DNA of 7,395 nucleotides from an uncultured Pseudomonas sp. (GTDB lineage Bacteria > Pseudomonadota > Gammaproteobacteria > Pseudomonadales > Pseudomonadaceae). Positions 4,758 to 7,395 of the stretch are shown piece after piece. The notes under the pieces are model-generated. The model did not search any database. It had not been told where the DNA came from and saw nothing but the letters and a program-made list of their open reading frames with translations. The translations under genes were made by a program, and so were the position numbers. Position 1 is the first letter of the stretch. Each line of letters begins with the position of its first letter. The stretch is from positions 1 to 7,395 of the forward strand of contig NZ_CAMPHN010000200.1 in the NCBI RefSeq assembly GCF_946885885.1. The letters run 5' to 3'.

Positions 4758-7364
4758 ATGAAACTCTTCAAGCGCGCGACCAAGGACGCAGCAGTCAAGC
4801 AACCTGGCAATACCTCCGCCGACAAAGCCCCGAGCGCGAAACAGCAAGCGGCCAATGCTTTGCTGCCCGGCCTGCTCGCGGCAATCGTCGGCGTCCTGTT
4901 GGCCGGCGGCTTGCTCTGGTTCGGCCTGAGCAACAGCGCCCAGCGCCAGCAACAACAACTCGTGCAGGCCTGGGGCAGCGGCCAGGCCGCCGCGTTGCAG
5001 CAGGCTTTGCAGCAATTGACCGCCGAAACCCGCAGCATCGCGCGCAACCCGCAATTGCTCGAAGCCCTGCAAAGCCAGGATATCGACCAGGTACGCGCCG
5101 CCGAACGCAGCCTGCTGTATCTGGATGGCGTGGTAGACGCCCATATCAACGCCCGCGGCCTGGCCGCCCAGGACATGAGCCGTAGCGCGCCGATGAATTT
5201 CGCCGCACTGGATATGCTGCGCCGCGTCGAAGCCGGACAAACGCCGGCCGTGGAAGCCTACAAGATCGGCGAGCGCTGGCTGGTCTACAGCGCCGCCGCG
5301 CTGCGCCAGGCCGAGGATCAACCGGCGCAGGGCACGCTGCTGCTGGCGTTCGACCTCGACCGCCTGCTCGCCAGCTTGCCGCCACTGCCGGCCGGCATCG
5401 GCCAGCTGCGGCTGCATCAGCAGTTCGGCAATGCCGCCCCGCAGCTGCTCTTGCAAAGTGGCGAGGGCGAAGGCCTGGAACAACGCTTCGCCAGCGGCAA
5501 CCCCAATTGGCAACTGAGCTTCACCCCGGGGCCGGCGCTCGATGCAACCGCCCTCTCACCCATCCTGCTCGGGCTGGCCGCGCTGATCGTGCTCAGTAGC
5601 GCCCTTCTGGGCATGTACCTGATCCACAACAAGCTGCACCGACAACTGCGCCGCGACGTATTGCAATTGGCGAATATGGTCAAAGAACTCTCGGCGGGCA
5701 AAGCCGTCCAACCCTTCAGCCTGAGCTTGCCAGCCCTCGACAGCCTGGGGCAGACCCTGGCGCGCCTGCCGCGCCGCACTTCCCAGTCCCCAACGGCGGC
5801 AAGCCCTGGCGAAAAAGCAGGTCCAGCGCCCGCCGCAAAGAGCGAACCCGAACCTGCGGTGGAGTTGCTCGACCCGCTTTTTCAAGACACCGATATCCTC
5901 GATATCGACATTCTTGACGAAGACCAGGATCTCCTGGGATTGGAGCAGCCCCCTATGATGAGTAGTACCCAGCAGATCGCACCGAAGCCCCCCGCACTGC
6001 CGGCGGAGATTTTCCGTGCCTATGACATTCGCGGCATCGTCGGCAACAGCCTGACCGCGGAAACCGCCTACTGGATCGGCCGCGCGATCGGCTCGCAAAG
6101 CCTCGCCCAGGGCGAAGCGAATATCGCCGTGGGCCGCGACGGACGCCTGTCCGGCCCGGAACTGGTGCAACAGCTGATCCAAGGCCTGCTCGACTGCGGC
6201 TGTCACGTCAGCGACGTCGGCATGGTGCCGACTCCGGTGGTCTATTACGCCGGTCATATCCTCGCCGGCAAATCCGCGGTGATGCTCACCGGCAGCCATA
6301 ACCCGCCCGATTACAACGGTTTCAAGATCGTCATCGCCGGCGATACCCTGGCCAACGAGCAGATCCAGGCGTTGAAAGCGCGCATCGACAACGATGACCT
6401 GGCCAGCGGCGTCGGCACGGTCGAACAGGTCGATGTGTTGCAGCGCTATTTCAAGCAGATCCGCGACGACATCGCCATGGCCAAACAAATGAAGGTGGTG
6501 GTCGATTGCGGCAACGGCGCCGCCGGGGTGATCGCCCCGCAATTGATCGAAGCCCTGGGCTGTAAAGTGATCCCGCTGTTCTGCGAGGTCGACGGCACCT
6601 TCCCCAACCACCACCCGGACCCCGGCAAGCCGGAAAACCTGGTCGACCTGATCGCAAAGGTCAAAAGCGAAAACGCCGACCTGGGCCTGGCCTTCGATGG
6701 CGATGGCGACCGTGTCGGCGTGGTGACCAACACCGGCACCGTGGTCTACCCGGATCGCTTGTTGATGCTGTTCGCCAAGGACGTGGTGGCGCGCAACCCT
6801 GGCGCCGACATCATCTTCGACGTCAAATGCACCCGCCGTCTGACTCCACTGATCAGCGGCTACGGCGGCCGCCCGGTGATGTGGAAAACCGGCCACTCGC
6901 TGATCAAGAAGAAGATGAAGGAAACCGGCGCCCTGCTGGCCGGCGAAATGAGCGGGCATATTTTCTTCAAGGAGCGCTGGTTCGGCTTCGACGACGGCAT
7001 CTACAGCGCCGCCCGTCTGCTGGAAATCCTCAGCCAGGACAAACGCAGCGCCGAACAAGTGTTCAACGCCTTCCCCAACGACGTCAGTACCCCGGAAATC
7101 AATATCCAGGTCACCGACACGAGCAAGTTCAGCATCATCGACCGCCTGCAACGCGACGGCCACTGGGGCGACGCCAACCTCACCACCTTGGACGGCGTAC
7201 GCGTCGACTACCCTAAGGGCTGGGGTTTGGTACGCGCCTCCAACACCACACCAGTGCTGGTACTGCGCTTCGAAGCCGAGACCGAGGCAGAACTGGAACG
7301 CATCAAGGAAGTCTTCCGCGCCCAGTTGTATGCCGTCGCACCTGACATCAAACTGCCATTCTGA
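4758..7364 (+). CDS. algC: Phosphomannomutase/phosphoglucomutase AlgC, long membrane-anchored form
   Basis: This 868-residue protein interconverts mannose- or glucose-6-phosphate and the 1-phosphates, supplying precursors for alginate, LPS and rhamnolipid. The catalytic part (about 413-868) matches the 463-residue P. aeruginosa enzyme almost throughout: AYDIRG (421-426), phosphoserine S513 in TGSHNPP, metal ligands D647, D649 and D651 in DGDGDR, sugar-specificity loop GEMSG (729-733) and phosphate-binding RASNTTP (826-832). Ahead of it come a basic N terminus, helix TM1 (about 34-58), a periplasmic domain of about 205 residues, TM2 (about 267-288), a HAMP-like segment (about 289-337), a Pro/Ala/Ser-rich linker and an acidic stretch (about 375-395). 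Start chosen by AGGAG 7 nt upstream; 41 nt after dut. The enzyme call is certain; a sensory or anchoring role for the N-terminal part is inferred. An internal start at 5955 or 5958 could give a soluble short form. Confidence 0.96.
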   Translation: MKLFKRATKDAAVKQPGNTSADKAPSAKQQAANALLPGLLAAIVGVLLAGGLLWFGLSNSAQRQQQQLVQAWGSGQAAALQQALQQLTAETRSIARNPQLLEALQSQDIDQVRAAERSLLYLDGVVDAHINARGLAAQDMSRSAPMNFAALDMLRRVEAGQTPAVEAYKIGERWLVYSAAALRQAEDQPAQGTLLLAFDLDRLLASLPPLPAGIGQLRLHQQFGNAAPQLLLQSGEGEGLEQRFASGNPNWQLSFTPGPALDATALSPILLGLAALIVLSSALLGMYLIHNKLHRQLRRDVLQLANMVKELSAGKAVQPFSLSLPALDSLGQTLARLPRRTSQSPTAASPGEKAGPAPAAKSEPEPAVELLDPLFQDTDILDIDILDEDQDLLGLEQPPMMSSTQQIAPKPPALPAEIFRAYDIRGIVGNSLTAETAYWIGRAIGSQSLAQGEANIAVGRDGRLSGPELVQQLIQGLLDCGCHVSDVGMVPTPVVYYAGHILAGKSAVMLTGSHNPPDYNGFKIVIAGDTLANEQIQALKARIDNDDLASGVGTVEQVDVLQRYFKQIRDDIAMAKQMKVVVDCGNGAAGVIAPQLIEALGCKVIPLFCEVDGTFPNHHPDPGKPENLVDLIAKVKSENADLGLAFDGDGDRVGVVTNTGTVVYPDRLLMLFAKDVVARNPGADIIFDVKCTRRLTPLISGYGGRPVMWKTGHSLIKKKMKETGALLAGEMSGHIFFKERWFGFDDGIYSAARLLEILSQDKRSAEQVFNAFPNDVSTPEINIQVTDTSKFSIIDRLQRDGHWGDANLTTLDGVRVDYPKGWGLVRASNTTPVLVLRFEAETEAELERIKEVFRAQLYAVAPDIKLPF
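5942..5960 (+). promoter_or_regulatory. Possible internal translation start for a soluble AlgC
   Basis: GGAG (5942-5945) lies 9 nt before ATG 5955 and 12 nt before ATG 5958. Starting here would yield 469 or 468 residues, close to the 463-residue AlgC first described in P. aeruginosa. The two adjacent Met codons sit exactly at the boundary between the linker and the catalytic domain. Whether it is used cannot be seen from sequence. Confidence 0.4.
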
Positions 7365-7380
7365 TCCATTCGCTGTTATT

Positions 7381-7384
7381 GGAG
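7381..7384 (+). promoter_or_regulatory. Ribosome binding site of the gene after algC
   Basis: GGAG lies 6 nt before the ATG at 7391, only 17 nt after the algC stop. The close spacing suggests co-transcription with algC. Confidence 0.65.
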
Positions 7385-7390
7385 CCCTGC

Positions 7391-7395
7391 ATGAC
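7391..7395 (+). CDS. argB: First bases of the next gene, probably acetylglutamate kinase
   Basis: Only ATGAC is inside the window. The start is supported by the GGAG just upstream. The identity rests entirely on the conserved Pseudomonas order dut-algC-argB and on ArgB commonly beginning Met-Thr; nothing in five bases can confirm it. ArgB phosphorylates N-acetylglutamate in arginine synthesis. Confidence 0.5.

Noticed and set aside
4722..5513. A 263-codon minus-strand frame opposite the algC N-terminal region
   Set aside because: Considered because the N-terminal extension of AlgC is less conserved, but the plus-strand frame has a good ribosome binding site, two clear membrane helices and continuity with the enzyme, while this frame shows no recognisable family.
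5916..5924. Possible AlgR binding box inside algC, since the P. aeruginosa algC promoter with AlgR sites lies upstream of the short form
   Set aside because: GTCTTCGTC on the minus strand matches only about six of nine positions of CCGTTCGTC, and no second box or -24/-12 sigma54 element was found nearby; too weak to call.
5556..7163. A 535-codon open frame on the minus strand opposite algC
   Set aside because: It mirrors the codon pattern of a GC-rich true gene, overlaps fully conserved AlgC catalytic sequence, has no good ribosome binding site noted and its translation is repetitive in Ala/Val/Gln/His with no recognised domain.
1..7395. Mobile element, CRISPR array, defence system or tRNA
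   Set aside because: No terminal repeats, transposase, integrase, spaced direct repeats, or tRNA-like cloverleaf were seen; gene order and base composition look like core chromosome throughout.

Overview
The window looks like part of a Pseudomonas chromosome, probably a non-aeruginosa species of the fluorescens/putida kind. Three things suggest this: the proteins closely resemble those of Pseudomonas, the DNA is GC-rich, and the order coaBC-dut-algC (then probably argB) next to a divergent radC is the conserved Pseudomonas arrangement. The species call is inferred from memory of the families; no search was run.

Layout: (1) positions 1-824 hold the 3' part of a glutamine-synthetase-family gene of the gamma-glutamylpolyamine synthetase (PuuA/SpuB) type, ending in a strong intrinsic terminator. 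(2) After a 136-nt GC-rich gap comes a complete periplasmic polyamine-binding protein of the PotF/SpuD family (998-2071), with no permease or ATPase gene beside it. (3) radC lies on the minus strand (2079-2753) and converges on the binding-protein gene with only 7 nt between the stop codons. (4) A 268-nt divergent intergenic region (2754-3021) holds the control signals for radC (leftward) and coaBC (rightward), including two clear inverted repeats. (5) A tight rightward gene row follows: coaBC (CoA biosynthesis), dut (dUTPase), algC (phosphomannomutase/phosphoglucomutase) and the first codon of the next gene, probably argB.

Functionally, the left part concerns polyamines: the synthetase glutamylates polyamines for catabolism and the neighbouring protein should bind them in the periplasm. 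The right part is housekeeping: CoA synthesis, dUTP removal, and sugar-phosphate interconversion feeding alginate, LPS and related polysaccharides.

No defence system, mobile element, CRISPR array, tRNA or rRNA was seen. The most interesting item is the long form of AlgC. About 400 residues precede the enzyme: a two-helix membrane anchor with a periplasmic domain, a HAMP-like segment, a Pro/Ala linker and an acidic repeat motif. An internal start with a plausible ribosome binding site sits exactly at the enzyme domain. The second is a near-perfect 11-bp dyad lying over the predicted -10/start region of coaBC.
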